Assembly (NCBI RefSeq): GCF_009760405.1
Contig: NZ_WRPP01000002.1
Coordinates: forward strand, 806,001 to 870,000
DNA length: 64,000 nucleotides
DNA from: Nocardia terrae
GTDB lineage: Bacteria > Actinomycetota > Actinomycetes > Mycobacteriales > Mycobacteriaceae
Direction: 5' to 3'
This document shows positions 10,425 to 18,689 of the stretch, piece by piece; within the stretch, counting starts at the first letter, position 1; every line of letters begins with the position of its first letter. A program made the translations under genes and the position numbers. A model generated the notes under the pieces. The model had not been told where the DNA came from and did not search any database. It saw nothing but the letters and a program-made list of their open reading frames with translations.

Positions 10425-11120
10425 TCACGGTGTCGCGGTGGCGGTTTCGGTTGCACCGAGGCGGTCGGTGAGGGCGTCGAGGGTGCCTTCGCGGTGTTGG
10501 TTGTGGAGGGCGATCAGGCGGGGGAGGTCGGCCGATTCGAGGGCGGTGATGATCGCGTCGTGTTCGGCGACTATGCGGCTGATCGTGTTGGGGTCGGTGG
10601 CGTAGATGGCGCGGTAGATGTTGGTCAGGCGCCAGAGGCGGCGGAGTTCTTCGACGTAGAGGTCCAGGCCGGACTGGGCGAAGAGGGTGAAGTGGAATTC
10701 GGCGTTGAGGCGGCGGACCGCGCCGAGGTCGTGGCGGGCGGCGGCGTCGGCGATGGCGGTGTTGAGCTCGCGTAGGCGGGTGAGGGCCGCGGGGGCGATA
10801 TCGGTGGTGCCGCAGAGGATTTCGTTTTCGATCAGGCGGCGCAGGCGGTAGGCCTGGTCGAGTTCGGCGGAGCTCAGTTCGCGGGCGCAGAAGCCGACGT
10901 TGCGGCGGTAGGTGAGCAGGCCGTCGGAGGCGAGCATGCGGAGGGCCTCGCGGATCGGCTGGCGGCTGAGGCCGAGTTGGTCGGCGAGGGTTTCCTGGCG
11001 GATCGGTTGTCCGGGGCGGAGATCGCCTGAGGCGATCGATTCGTAGACGGCGTCGATCGCGGTCTGCACCGCGCCGGTCGCGGTGTCGCTGTCCCGGGAC
11101 CCGGCTGACATGGCATCCAT
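10425..11120 (-). CDS. GntR-family (FadR-type) regulator
   Basis: The product has 231 residues. The N-terminal winged HTH (LADQLGLSRQPIREALRMLASDGLL) is followed by an all-helical FCD effector domain. Metal/ligand residues of FCD are suggested by NAEFHFTLF and VAEHDAIITAL. ATG 11120 fits a leaderless pattern (TAGACT at 11128-11133, seven bases away); ATG 11147 lies inside the operator palindrome and is unlikely. It is divergent from the enoyl-CoA hydratase operon, which it probably represses until an acyl-CoA or free-acid ligand binds. Confidence 0.9.
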   Translation of the reverse strand: MDAMSAGSRDSDTATGAVQTAIDAVYESIASGDLRPGQPIRQETLADQLGLSRQPIREALRMLASDGLLTYRRNVGFCARELSSAELDQAYRLRRLIENEILCGTTDIAPAALTRLRELNTAIADAAARHDLGAVRRLNAEFHFTLFAQSGLDLYVEELRRLWRLTNIYRAIYATDPNTISRIVAEHDAIITALESADLPRLIALHNQHREGTLDALTDRLGATETATATP

Positions 11121-11136
11121 AAGCCGCAGTCTAGCA

Positions 11137-11148
11137 ATTGGATCCAAT
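11137..11148. promoter_or_regulatory. GntR operator, copy 1
   Basis: ATTGGATCCAAT is a perfect 12-bp palindrome just upstream of the gntR -10. An identical copy lies 43 bp away. Confidence 0.85.
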
Positions 11149-11179
11149 CTGTTGACTCAGGGTGGAAATCGTTCTTACG

Positions 11180-11191
11180 ATTGGATCCAAT
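11180..11191. promoter_or_regulatory. GntR operator, copy 2
   Basis: This second perfect ATTGGATCCAAT lies 17 bp before the ATG at 11209 of the hydratase gene. The two identical palindromes in one 60-bp divergent gap mark the GntR binding sites. Confidence 0.85.
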
Positions 11192-11208
11192 TTCGAAGAG
11201 GAGATGTC

Positions 11209-12000
11209 ATGACGACCAACGAGACCGCCATCGATGTCCGGGTTGAGGACCACATCGGCTGGATCGTGCTCAATCGGATCGAGAAGAAGAACGCCTTCAC
11301 GCTCGAGATGCTGGAGCGCTGGGCGCGGGCCTTGCGGGAATTCGAGGACGACGAGCGGGTCCGGGTGGTGGTGGTCCGGGGCGCGGGGGACGCGTTCTGC
11401 GCCGGAGCCGATATCGACGGCTTGGCCGCGGCCGAACCGACTCCGCTGGAATCCCGCCGTCTGATGACCCACGTGCACCGGGTGGCGCGCGCGGTGGAGG
11501 ATCTGAACAAACCGCTCATCGCCGGAGTCAACGGGGTGGCCGTCGGTGCGGGGATGGATATGGCCCTCATGTGCGACTACCGGATCGCGGCCGAGCGTGC
11601 CCGCCTGTCGGAGGGCTATGTCCGGGTCGGTCTGGTCCCCGGGGACGGCGGCTGTTACTACCTGCCCCGCCTGATCGGGACCTCGAAGGCATTGCGGCTG
11701 TTGTGGACCGGCGAATTCGTCTCCGCGGCACAGGCGCTGGCGTGGGGGATCGTCGATGAAGTGTGCCCGGACGCCGAGTTCGACGCCCGGCTGACCGCCT
11801 TCGCCACTCAGCTGGCCGCGCAACCGCCGGTGGCGGTCGAACTGATCAAACGCGCGGTGCGGCAGGCGGTTCCGGGCGATCCGCGGACCGCGCTGGACCT
11901 GATCGCCTCCCATCAGGCGGTGGTGCAGTCCACCGCCGATTCTCGGGAGGCCATGGCCGCGTTCCGCGAACGCCGCACACCGCGTTTCGAGGGGAAGTGA
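11209..12000 (+). CDS. Enoyl-CoA hydratase/isomerase (crotonase) family protein
   Basis: The product has 263 residues. Crotonase-fold features are the oxyanion-hole stretches AFCAGADIDGLA and NGVAVGAGMDMALMCD, followed by the SEGYVRVGLVPGDGG region. The acidic residues of true hydratases are not clear, so isomerase or hydrolase activity is possible. ATG 11209 has GAGGAG at the right distance. It is the first gene of a four-gene operon under the GntR operators. Confidence 0.9.
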   Translation: MTTNETAIDVRVEDHIGWIVLNRIEKKNAFTLEMLERWARALREFEDDERVRVVVVRGAGDAFCAGADIDGLAAAEPTPLESRRLMTHVHRVARAVEDLNKPLIAGVNGVAVGAGMDMALMCDYRIAAERARLSEGYVRVGLVPGDGGCYYLPRLIGTSKALRLLWTGEFVSAAQALAWGIVDEVCPDAEFDARLTAFATQLAAQPPVAVELIKRAVRQAVPGDPRTALDLIASHQAVVQSTADSREAMAAFRERRTPRFEGK

Positions 12001-12005
12001 CCGCG

Positions 12006-13088
12006 ATGGACACGCACGAAACAGAACTCCGCCAGCGGGTGCGGGACCTGTGCGCCACTTGGGATTACACGCCGCGCTGCGATTCCTGGGCGGGTGGCTT
12101 CGAGCCGGAGTTCAGCCGGGAACTGGCGCGCCGCGGCCTGCTCGCCCGCACCTGGCCCAAGCATCTCGGCGGTGCGGAGGACAGCAATGTCGCCCGGCTG
12201 GCGATCACCGAGGAGCTGCTGCGCGCCGGTGCCCCGGTGTCGGCCCACTGGGTGGGCGAACGGCAGATCGGCCCGGAGCTGATCCGGCTCGGCACACCCG
12301 AGCTGCAGGAGGAGTTCTGTCCCCGATTGGCCAGCGCGGAGTACGTTTTCGCGCTCGGCATGTCCGAGCCGGACGCGGGCTCGGATCTGGCCGCGGTCCG
12401 CACCACCGCGGTGCGCGACGGTGACGGCTGGCGTCTGACCGGCCGCAAGATCTGGACCAGCGGCGCTCACCGCGCCACGCACCTGTACGTGCTCGCGCGC
12501 ACCGCCCGCACCGACGACAAGCACGCCGGTCTCACCGAATTCATCGTCGAGCGCACCGCGCCCGGGGTCACCGTACGGCCGATCATCGGCATGGACGGCG
12601 AACACCACTTCAACGAGGTGACCTTCGACGAGGTCTTCACGCCGGACCGCTGGGTGATCGGGCAGGTCGGCGACGGCTGGTCGCAGGTGGTCGGGCAGCT
12701 CTCGTTCGAACGCGGTGGGCCCGAACGGTTCCTGTCGATGTATCCGCTGCTGAAGGCGGTCCTGGACGCCGACGGCCTGCTCGGTGCCGAGGACGCCCGG
12801 CGATTGCGCTCGCTGCTGGCCCGGCTGATGGTCCTGCGCACCTGGGCGCGCGAAACCGCGCTGGCGTTGGACGCGGGCCGCAGCCCGATCGTCGAGGCCG
12901 CGACCAGTAAGTACCTGGGCAACCGGTTCGAGCTGGACTGCATCGAATTCGTGCGCGGGCTGCTGCCGCGCTGCGACGCCGACATCCATCGCATGTACTC
13001 GCAAGCCGTGCTCGCCGGACCGAAATCGGGAATCCGCGGCGGCGCCGCACCGGTCATGCTGTCGATCATTGCCAAGGGGGCCAAGTGA
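12006..13088 (+). CDS. Acyl-CoA dehydrogenase, large subunit
   Basis: This 360-residue ACAD has an N-terminal helical domain and the FAD/substrate segment MSEPDAGSDLAAVRTTA and GRKIWTSGAH near residues 120-155. The C-terminal helices are present. The downstream gene overlaps by four bases (GTGA) and encodes a second, shorter ACAD-like chain, so the active enzyme is probably a heteromer, as known for steroid side-chain FadE pairs (ChsE type). ATG 12006 has GGGGAAG upstream; GTG 11997 is an alternative start that overlaps the hydratase stop. Confidence 0.88.
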   Translation: MDTHETELRQRVRDLCATWDYTPRCDSWAGGFEPEFSRELARRGLLARTWPKHLGGAEDSNVARLAITEELLRAGAPVSAHWVGERQIGPELIRLGTPELQEEFCPRLASAEYVFALGMSEPDAGSDLAAVRTTAVRDGDGWRLTGRKIWTSGAHRATHLYVLARTARTDDKHAGLTEFIVERTAPGVTVRPIIGMDGEHHFNEVTFDEVFTPDRWVIGQVGDGWSQVVGQLSFERGGPERFLSMYPLLKAVLDADGLLGAEDARRLRSLLARLMVLRTWARETALALDAGRSPIVEAATSKYLGNRFELDCIEFVRGLLPRCDADIHRMYSQAVLAGPKSGIRGGAAPVMLSIIAKGAK

Positions 13089-14026
13089 ATTACGAGTACA
13101 CCGGGATCGCGGCCGAGCTGTACGCGGCGGTCACCGAGGCCGTGGCCGCGTGGGATCGGCCGGAACCCGGCATCGACGTCTCCCGCACCGGAACGTTCGC
13201 GGCGCACTGGGCGATCGCCGCGGAACTGGGCTGGACCACGGTCCTCGACGAGGCGGCGGGCGCCGGTGAAGACATGCCCGAACTCCTGGCGGCGGCGGGC
13301 GCGGCGGTGTCCGCGCTCGCACGTGCCGGAATGAAACTGCCGCTGCGGCAGACCCTGCTGGCCCGCTGGTCCGCTCGATCCGAGTTCGATTCGGGCGCGG
13401 TCGCGGTCCTGGCCGACGGCACCGGCGTCTGGGAGCCGATCGCAGAGGTGAGGGTCAGTGTCGCAGGGGAACCCGTGACGCGGATACCGGGGCGGCCCGA
13501 GCATCTCGATCTCGCGGGACGCCCCCTCGCCGCCCCGGTGCCGCAGCCGATCCCGCTTCCTGCCGACCTCGCGATGGTGTCGGATTACCTACTGCTGCAC
13601 GAGATCACGGGTGCGGTCGACGGCGCGATCGAGTTGACCCGGGCCTATGTGGATCAACGAATCCAGTTCGGACGTCCCCTGAGTGCCATCCCGGCCGTCA
13701 AGACGACGCTCGGTGAGCTGTCGGTGGCCCAGGCGGAATTGCACGCCGCGTTGCGTGAAGTCGACCGCCGTCCGCCCGGGACAGACACCTCCGAGCGACT
13801 CGCCTTCGCGCTCTCGGCCGCCCGCGATATCGCCTCCAGCACAGCGGGATTCGTGGCTTCGACCGCGCATCAACTGCACGGCGCGATGGGCATCACCGCC
13901 GAGTCCGGCCTGCATCACCGCACCACACTGCTGTGGGCGGACCGCGACGAACGCGCAGGCGAGGACATGATGGTGCCCGGCGAAGCCGAACTCTGGGACC
14001 TCACCACTCCGAACCCCGCGCGCTGA
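13085..14026 (+). CDS. Acyl-CoA dehydrogenase-like small subunit
   Basis: The product has 313 residues. The N-terminal half is divergent and lacks a clear FAD-binding loop. The C-terminal half retains the ACAD helical bundle (TRAYVDQRIQFGRPLSAIPA) and the typical HQLHGAMGITAESGLHHR end. It starts with GTG inside the previous stop codon, so translation is coupled. It is best read as the partner of the 12006 protein in a heteromeric dehydrogenase. Confidence 0.85.
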   Translation: MNYEYTGIAAELYAAVTEAVAAWDRPEPGIDVSRTGTFAAHWAIAAELGWTTVLDEAAGAGEDMPELLAAAGAAVSALARAGMKLPLRQTLLARWSARSEFDSGAVAVLADGTGVWEPIAEVRVSVAGEPVTRIPGRPEHLDLAGRPLAAPVPQPIPLPADLAMVSDYLLLHEITGAVDGAIELTRAYVDQRIQFGRPLSAIPAVKTTLGELSVAQAELHAALREVDRRPPGTDTSERLAFALSAARDIASSTAGFVASTAHQLHGAMGITAESGLHHRTTLLWADRDERAGEDMMVPGEAELWDLTTPNPAR

Positions 14027-14056
14027 CCGCGGTGCCACCTGACCGAGAGGACTGAA

Positions 14057-15241
14057 TTGTCCACGCCATCGACATCATCGGGCCCGCTGACGGGCCTGCG
14101 CATCCTGGACCTGACCCATGTCGTCATGGGCCCGTACGCCACGCAACTGCTCGCCGACCAGGGCGCGGAGGTGATCGTGCTGGAGTCGCCGCGCGGCGAC
14201 ACGAACCGCATGATGGGCGCCGGACCGCATCCGCAGCTGTCGGGTACGAGTCTGAACCTGATGCGCAACAAGCGATCCGTCACCCTCGACCTCGCCGCCG
14301 AAGACGGGCAGGAAACGGTGCGCCGCCTGGTCGCCACCTGCGATGTGGTCGTGAGCAGTCTGCGCCCGCGCACGGTCGAACGCCTCGGCCTGGACTACGC
14401 GACGCTCACCGCTGTGCGGCCGGACCTCGTCTACTGCCAGGCCCAAGGCTGGCCGTTGGACGGCCCGCACGCCGACGACCCGGCCTACGACGACGTCATC
14501 CAGGCCGCCACCGGCATCGCCGACATCATGGACCGCACCTACGGATCCCCGGCCCTGGTTCCGACGATCCTGGCCGACAAGGTCTGCGGCGTGTTCATCG
14601 CCCAGGCGATCACCGCGGCCCTGCTGCACCGCGAACGCACCGGCGAGGGCCAGTTCGTGGAGGTCCCGATGACCACCGCGATGAGCGCCTTCCTGCTGGT
14701 CGAGCATGGCGCGGGCGCGATTCCCGAACCCCCGTCCGACGTACCCGGCTACCGCCGCATCCTCTCGCCGGAACGCCGCCCGTGCCCGACCGTGGACGGC
14801 TGGGTCCACCTGCTGCCGTACCAGCCCGACCATTACGCCCGCCTCTTCGCCGCCGTGGGCCGCACCGATCTGCTGGATGACCCGCGGTACGCCGACCGCC
14901 GCGCCGCCATCGCGAACTCCGACACCCTCTATCGCGACGTCCGCGAGGTAGTCGCGGCGTACACCACCGCGGAGATCCTCGAAATCTGTGCGGCGCAGGG
15001 CATTCCCGCCACCCACGTGGCCACGCTGTCCGAACTGGTCGACGCCCTGCCCCTGGGCACCCACCCGGTCGCGGGCGGCTACCGCGTGATCCCGCACCCG
15101 ATCCGCTTCTCCCGCACCCCCGCCGACCTCCGTCTCCCCGCCCCGCTGATCGGCGCCGACACCGAAACGGTGCTCGCCGAACTGAGCGGCCTCGGGCCCG
15201 AAGTCCTGGGCGAGGTGGGACCGTCGCCTCTTGGGATGTGA
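14057..15241 (+). CDS. CaiB/BaiF-family CoA-transferase (class III)
   Basis: The product has 394 residues. The N-terminal signature is LTGLRILDLTHVVMGPYATQLLADQGAEVIVLE, followed by NKRSVTLDLAAEDGQETVRRL. A catalytic Asp is expected near GIADIMDRTYG. The start is TTG 14057, with GAGAGGA five bases upstream. As the last gene of the GntR operon it probably loads CoA onto the carboxylic acid that the dehydrogenase and hydratase then process. Confidence 0.9.
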   Translation: MSTPSTSSGPLTGLRILDLTHVVMGPYATQLLADQGAEVIVLESPRGDTNRMMGAGPHPQLSGTSLNLMRNKRSVTLDLAAEDGQETVRRLVATCDVVVSSLRPRTVERLGLDYATLTAVRPDLVYCQAQGWPLDGPHADDPAYDDVIQAATGIADIMDRTYGSPALVPTILADKVCGVFIAQAITAALLHRERTGEGQFVEVPMTTAMSAFLLVEHGAGAIPEPPSDVPGYRRILSPERRPCPTVDGWVHLLPYQPDHYARLFAAVGRTDLLDDPRYADRRAAIANSDTLYRDVREVVAAYTTAEILEICAAQGIPATHVATLSELVDALPLGTHPVAGGYRVIPHPIRFSRTPADLRLPAPLIGADTETVLAELSGLGPEVLGEVGPSPLGM

Positions 15242-15326
15242 TCGGCTGAAGCGGAATCCTTGATGGTTACTACGTTCTGGGTCGGCATCCGTGTGCGAAG
15301 GACTCAGTGGTCGGAGGATGGGTGAG

Positions 15327-16337
15327 ATGACGTCGATGCAAGCGTGGCAGGTGACGAAACCGGGGCCGATCGACAGCGGCCCGATGGTTTCGGTGCGCGT
15401 GGACGTGCCAGAGGCCGGGGCGGGCGAGCTGCTGGTCCGCGTGCTGGCCTGCGGGGTGTGCCGGACGGATCTGCATGTGGCCGAGGGGGATCTGGAGGTG
15501 CACCGCGACAGTGTGGTGCCCGGCCACGAGGTGGTCGGGGTGGTGACGGCGCTCGGGCCGGGGGCCGGGACCGAATTCGCGGTGGGGGATCGGGTGGGGA
15601 TCCCGTGGTTGCGGCATACGTGTGGAGAGTGCCGGTATTGCCGTCGGGGTGCGGAGAATCTGTGCCCGCGTTCGCGCTACACCGGATGGGACGCCGACGG
15701 CGGGTACGCCGAATTCGCGGTGGTACCGGCCGCATTCGCGTTGCCGCTGCCGACGGGATACACCGATGCCGAGCTGGCTCCGCTGCTCTGCGCCGGGATC
15801 ATCGGCTATCGGGCGCTGCGACGGGCCGCGCTTCCGGCCGGTGGCCGGCTGGGAATCTACGGATTCGGCGGCAGTGCCCATCTGGCCGCCCAGGTGGCGC
15901 TGGCCGAGGGCGCCGAAGTCCATGTGATGACCCGCGATGCGGAGGCTCGGCGACTGGCGCTCGACCTCGGTGCGGCCTCCGCGCAGGGGGCCGCGGATCC
16001 GCCGCCGGTGCCACTGGATTCGGCCATACTCTTCGCGCCGGTCGGAGATCTGGTGCTGCCGGCGCTGGCGGCGCTCGATCGCGGCGGTGTGCTGTCCATC
16101 GCGGGCATCCACCTCTCCGATATCCCGCCGCTCAACTACGACGAGCATCTGTTCCAGGAGCGCGAACTCCGCTCGGTCACCGCGAACACGCGCACCGACG
16201 CCCGGGAGTTCCTGGCCTTCGCCGATCGCCATCGGCTCGAGGTCACCGTGCACCCGTATCCGCTCACGGAAGCGGACCGGGCGCTGTCGGATCTGGCGCA
16301 CGGACGATTCGCCGGTGCGGCGGTCCTGGTGCCGTAA
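15327..16337 (+). CDS. Zinc-dependent alcohol dehydrogenase (MDR superfamily)
   Basis: The product has 336 residues. Catalytic zinc ligands are seen in [14 protein letters not shown] and PGHEVVGVV; the structural zinc cysteines are in [18 protein letters not shown] Rossmann motif [15 protein letters not shown] binds NAD(P). ATG 15327 is preferred, with GGAGG upstream; ATG 15318 and GTG 15291 are in frame. It resembles the AdhA type of mycobacteria. It lies just ahead of the dormancy genes, but I see no convincing DosR-type box upstream of it. Confidence 0.9.
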   Translation: MTSMQAWQVTKPGPIDSGPMVSVRVDVPEAGAGELLVRVLACGVCRTDLHVAEGDLEVHRDSVVPGHEVVGVVTALGPGAGTEFAVGDRVGIPWLRHTCGECRYCRRGAENLCPRSRYTGWDADGGYAEFAVVPAAFALPLPTGYTDAELAPLLCAGIIGYRALRRAALPAGGRLGIYGFGGSAHLAAQVALAEGAEVHVMTRDAEARRLALDLGAASAQGAADPPPVPLDSAILFAPVGDLVLPALAALDRGGVLSIAGIHLSDIPPLNYDEHLFQERELRSVTANTRTDAREFLAFADRHRLEVTVHPYPLTEADRALSDLAHGRFAGAAVLVP

Positions 16338-16377
16338 CCGGGTATACCCCGCCGCGGCCGGAGGGCCCGGACCGCGG

Positions 16378-16419
16378 TGACATTGTTCTCTGGGATCGGC
16401 GATGAGCACGCGAGATGCT
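16378..16419 (+). promoter_or_regulatory. DosR-type box and -10 upstream of the first Usp
   Basis: The box is GTGACATTGTTCTC (16378-16391) and the -10 is GATGCT, with A at 16415, 24 bp beyond the box. The whole block down to GTGCAC is nearly repeated upstream of the second usp gene. Confidence 0.65.
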
Positions 16420-16447
16420 CGGTGCACAAGCCGAATCAGGAGATGCC

Positions 16448-17395
16448 ATGGCAGACAACGCCGATCCCACAACAGGTTTCGATCCGGCCCACGGTTCCGA
16501 GAACGGGATCGTGGTCGGCGCGGACGGGTCCGAGATCGCCTACCAGGCGGTCGCCTGGGCGGCCGCCGAGGCGGACAGGCGGGGCTGGCCGCTGCACATC
16601 GTCACCTCGTACGCGAGCCCGGTCGGCCGCGGCGACACGCCCCTGACCGCCGAGGACATGGCCGAGGTGCGGTCGCAGGGACAGCAGGTGCTGGCCGACG
16701 CCGTGCGCATGGCCCGGCACACGGTGCCGGGCGACAATCTGCGGGTTTCGACCGAGCTCATCTTCGACATGATCACCACCGCGTTGATCGACCGTTCGCG
16801 GCAGGCGCGGTTGATCGTGGTGGGAAACCGGGGCCTGGGGGCGCTGCGGCGGGCCGTACTCGGTTCGGTGAGCACCGCGCTGGCCCGGCACGCGCACTGC
16901 CCGGTGGCGATCGTCCACGGGGTTTCGGAGACCGAGGCCGCCGCCATGGCGAAACCCGTCGTGGTCGGGGTGGACGGTTCGCCCAACAGCGTGCCCGCCA
17001 TCGAGATGGCCTTCGAGGAGGCGTCGCTGCGCAAGGTCGATCTGATCGCCGTGCACGCGTGGAGCGATGCCAGCGGTTTCGATCTGCCGGTGATGGGCTG
17101 GGACGCCATTCACCGCAACGAGGACGTGCTGCTGGAGTCCGCGCTCGCCGACTACACGGAGCGTTTCCCGGATGTGGTGGTGCGGCGCGTGGTCGCGCTC
17201 GATACGCCGGTGCGCGCCCTGCTCGAGCAGGCCGACACCGCGCAGCTCGTGGTGGTCGGCAGTCACGGTCGCGGCGGCTTCTCCGGCGTGGTGCTGGGCT
17301 CGGTGAGCACGGCGCTGCTGCATATGGCGCAGTGTCCCGTGCTCGTGGTCCGTCGGCCGTCGCAAACCCGGGCCGAAGACCCCGCTGGACAGTGA
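16448..17395 (+). CDS. Universal stress protein, tandem Usp domains
   Basis: The product has 315 residues with two Usp domains (about 15-155 and 165-305), each with an ATP-binding Walker-like end: GNRGLGALRRAVLGSVSTAL and GSHGRGGFSGVVLGSVSTAL. Tandem Usps of this kind (Rv2623, Rv2005c, Rv1996) are DosR-regulon members that bind ATP and affect growth arrest. ATG 16448 has AGGAG upstream; in-frame ATG 16415 coincides with the -10 and is unlikely. Confidence 0.93.
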   Translation: MADNADPTTGFDPAHGSENGIVVGADGSEIAYQAVAWAAAEADRRGWPLHIVTSYASPVGRGDTPLTAEDMAEVRSQGQQVLADAVRMARHTVPGDNLRVSTELIFDMITTALIDRSRQARLIVVGNRGLGALRRAVLGSVSTALARHAHCPVAIVHGVSETEAAAMAKPVVVGVDGSPNSVPAIEMAFEEASLRKVDLIAVHAWSDASGFDLPVMGWDAIHRNEDVLLESALADYTERFPDVVVRRVVALDTPVRALLEQADTAQLVVVGSHGRGGFSGVVLGSVSTALLHMAQCPVLVVRRPSQTRAEDPAGQ

Positions 17396-17434
17396 CTTTC
17401 GGCCGTCACCCGCGCCCGCCGTACGGGCCATGCT
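17392..17434 (+). promoter_or_regulatory. DosR-type box and -10 of the first nitroreductase
   Basis: The box GTGACTTTCGGCCG begins inside the stop codon of the Usp gene; it is extended to GTGAC-N8-GTCAC. The -10 is CATGCT, with A at 17430, 25 bp beyond the box. Confidence 0.7.
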
Positions 17435-17464
17435 GAGAGCACGAAATCCGAGGAAGGACACGTG

Positions 17465-18466
17465 ATGTCGAATCATCCCGACCATGACACCGTCCGCGCC
17501 GCGCTGGCGCTGGCGGTGCGCGCGCCGTCGGTGCACAACACCCAGCCCTGGCTGTGGCGGGTCGGTGACACCACGGTGCAGCTGTACGCCGACGACAGCC
17601 GCCGGCTGCCCCACACCGACCCCGATTCCCGGGAGCTGGTGGTGAGTTGCGGTGCGGCGCTGCACCATCTGTGTGTGGCCATGCGGGCCTTCGGCTGGGA
17701 CACGATCGTGCGCCGGTTCCCGAATCCCGCGGAGCCGCGGCATCTGGCCTCGGTGGAGTTCCGTCCGGGCGAGCCGAATACGGATGCGATGCGGCTCGCG
17801 CGCGCGATCTCGCAGCGGCGCAGTGACCGCCGCCGGTTCACCTCCTGGGAGGTACCCGCCGGGCAGGTGTCCGCGGTGATGTCCGCGGGCGCCGGGACGC
17901 CGGGAGTACAGGTTCGCGAGGTCGACGCGACCGGCGAACATGCCCGGCTGTTGCAGGCTTTCGTCGACGCGTCGACCATCCACCGCGACGATCCCGCCTA
18001 CAGCGCCGAACTCGCGGCCTGGAGCGGGCATCACGCCAGCCCGCAGGGCGTGCCCGCCCGCAATGCGGTGGCGGCGACGGACCCGACCGTGCGGTCCTTC
18101 GGTGATCCGCGCCTGCCCGAGGCCGTCGTGCACGACACCGAGGAATCGGCGCGAATGCTGATGGTGTGCACCGCCTCCGACGATCTGCGCAGCTGGCTGC
18201 GGGCCGGAGAAATCGCCAGCGCCGTGTTGCTCGAGGCGACCGTGCGCGGCCTGGCCAGCTGCGTGCTCAGCGAGCCGCTCGAGGTGACCGGTGTGCGCAG
18301 CCGAATCCGGCGAGACCTGCTCGGCGACTTCGGCTATCCGCAGCTGATCATCCGCATGGGCTGGGCCGCGACCAGCGCCGAGCCGGTGCCCGCCACACCC
18401 AGGCTGCCGTTGACGGACGTCGTGCGTCCGCTCGAACCCCTGGACGTATCGCCCACCCGATCCTGA
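17465..18466 (+). CDS. Acg-family nitroreductase-like flavoprotein (1 of 3)
   Basis: The product has 333 residues. The N-terminal motif RAPSVHNTQPWLWRV and the C-terminal SAVLLEATVRGLASCVLSEPLE identify the Acg/Rv3127/Rv3131 branch of the nitroreductase fold, which in M. tuberculosis is DosR-induced. Acg itself binds FMN and may sequester it. ATG 17465 has GGAAGGA six bases upstream. Substrate unknown. Two paralogues lie at 36124 and 47374. Confidence 0.9.
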   Translation: MSNHPDHDTVRAALALAVRAPSVHNTQPWLWRVGDTTVQLYADDSRRLPHTDPDSRELVVSCGAALHHLCVAMRAFGWDTIVRRFPNPAEPRHLASVEFRPGEPNTDAMRLARAISQRRSDRRRFTSWEVPAGQVSAVMSAGAGTPGVQVREVDATGEHARLLQAFVDASTIHRDDPAYSAELAAWSGHHASPQGVPARNAVAATDPTVRSFGDPRLPEAVVHDTEESARMLMVCTASDDLRSWLRAGEIASAVLLEATVRGLASCVLSEPLEVTGVRSRIRRDLLGDFGYPQLIIRMGWAATSAEPVPATPRLPLTDVVRPLEPLDVSPTRS

Positions 18467-18689
18467 CCCGGCGGTGGCTGGAAATCGTCTCCGACACGGT
18501 CCGGCACGTCTCGACCGCCATCCGCTCTCACGATGTTACTGTGCGACGTCTTCATAGCCCATCGCCGCGGATCTCACGGCGCGCTATGGGCTTTCGGGTA
18601 TTCGACCGACGCTTCCACTGCCGTCCGAGCCTGATCGTCGTGCGCGGGAGCGGAATCCAGGGCGATTCGAGAGAGGGTTCGGACAGGGA

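Noticed and set aside
15242..15326. AAGGACTCAGTGGTC upstream of the alcohol dehydrogenase as a DosR-type box
   Set aside because: Poor match and too close to the start codon for a -10 to fit.
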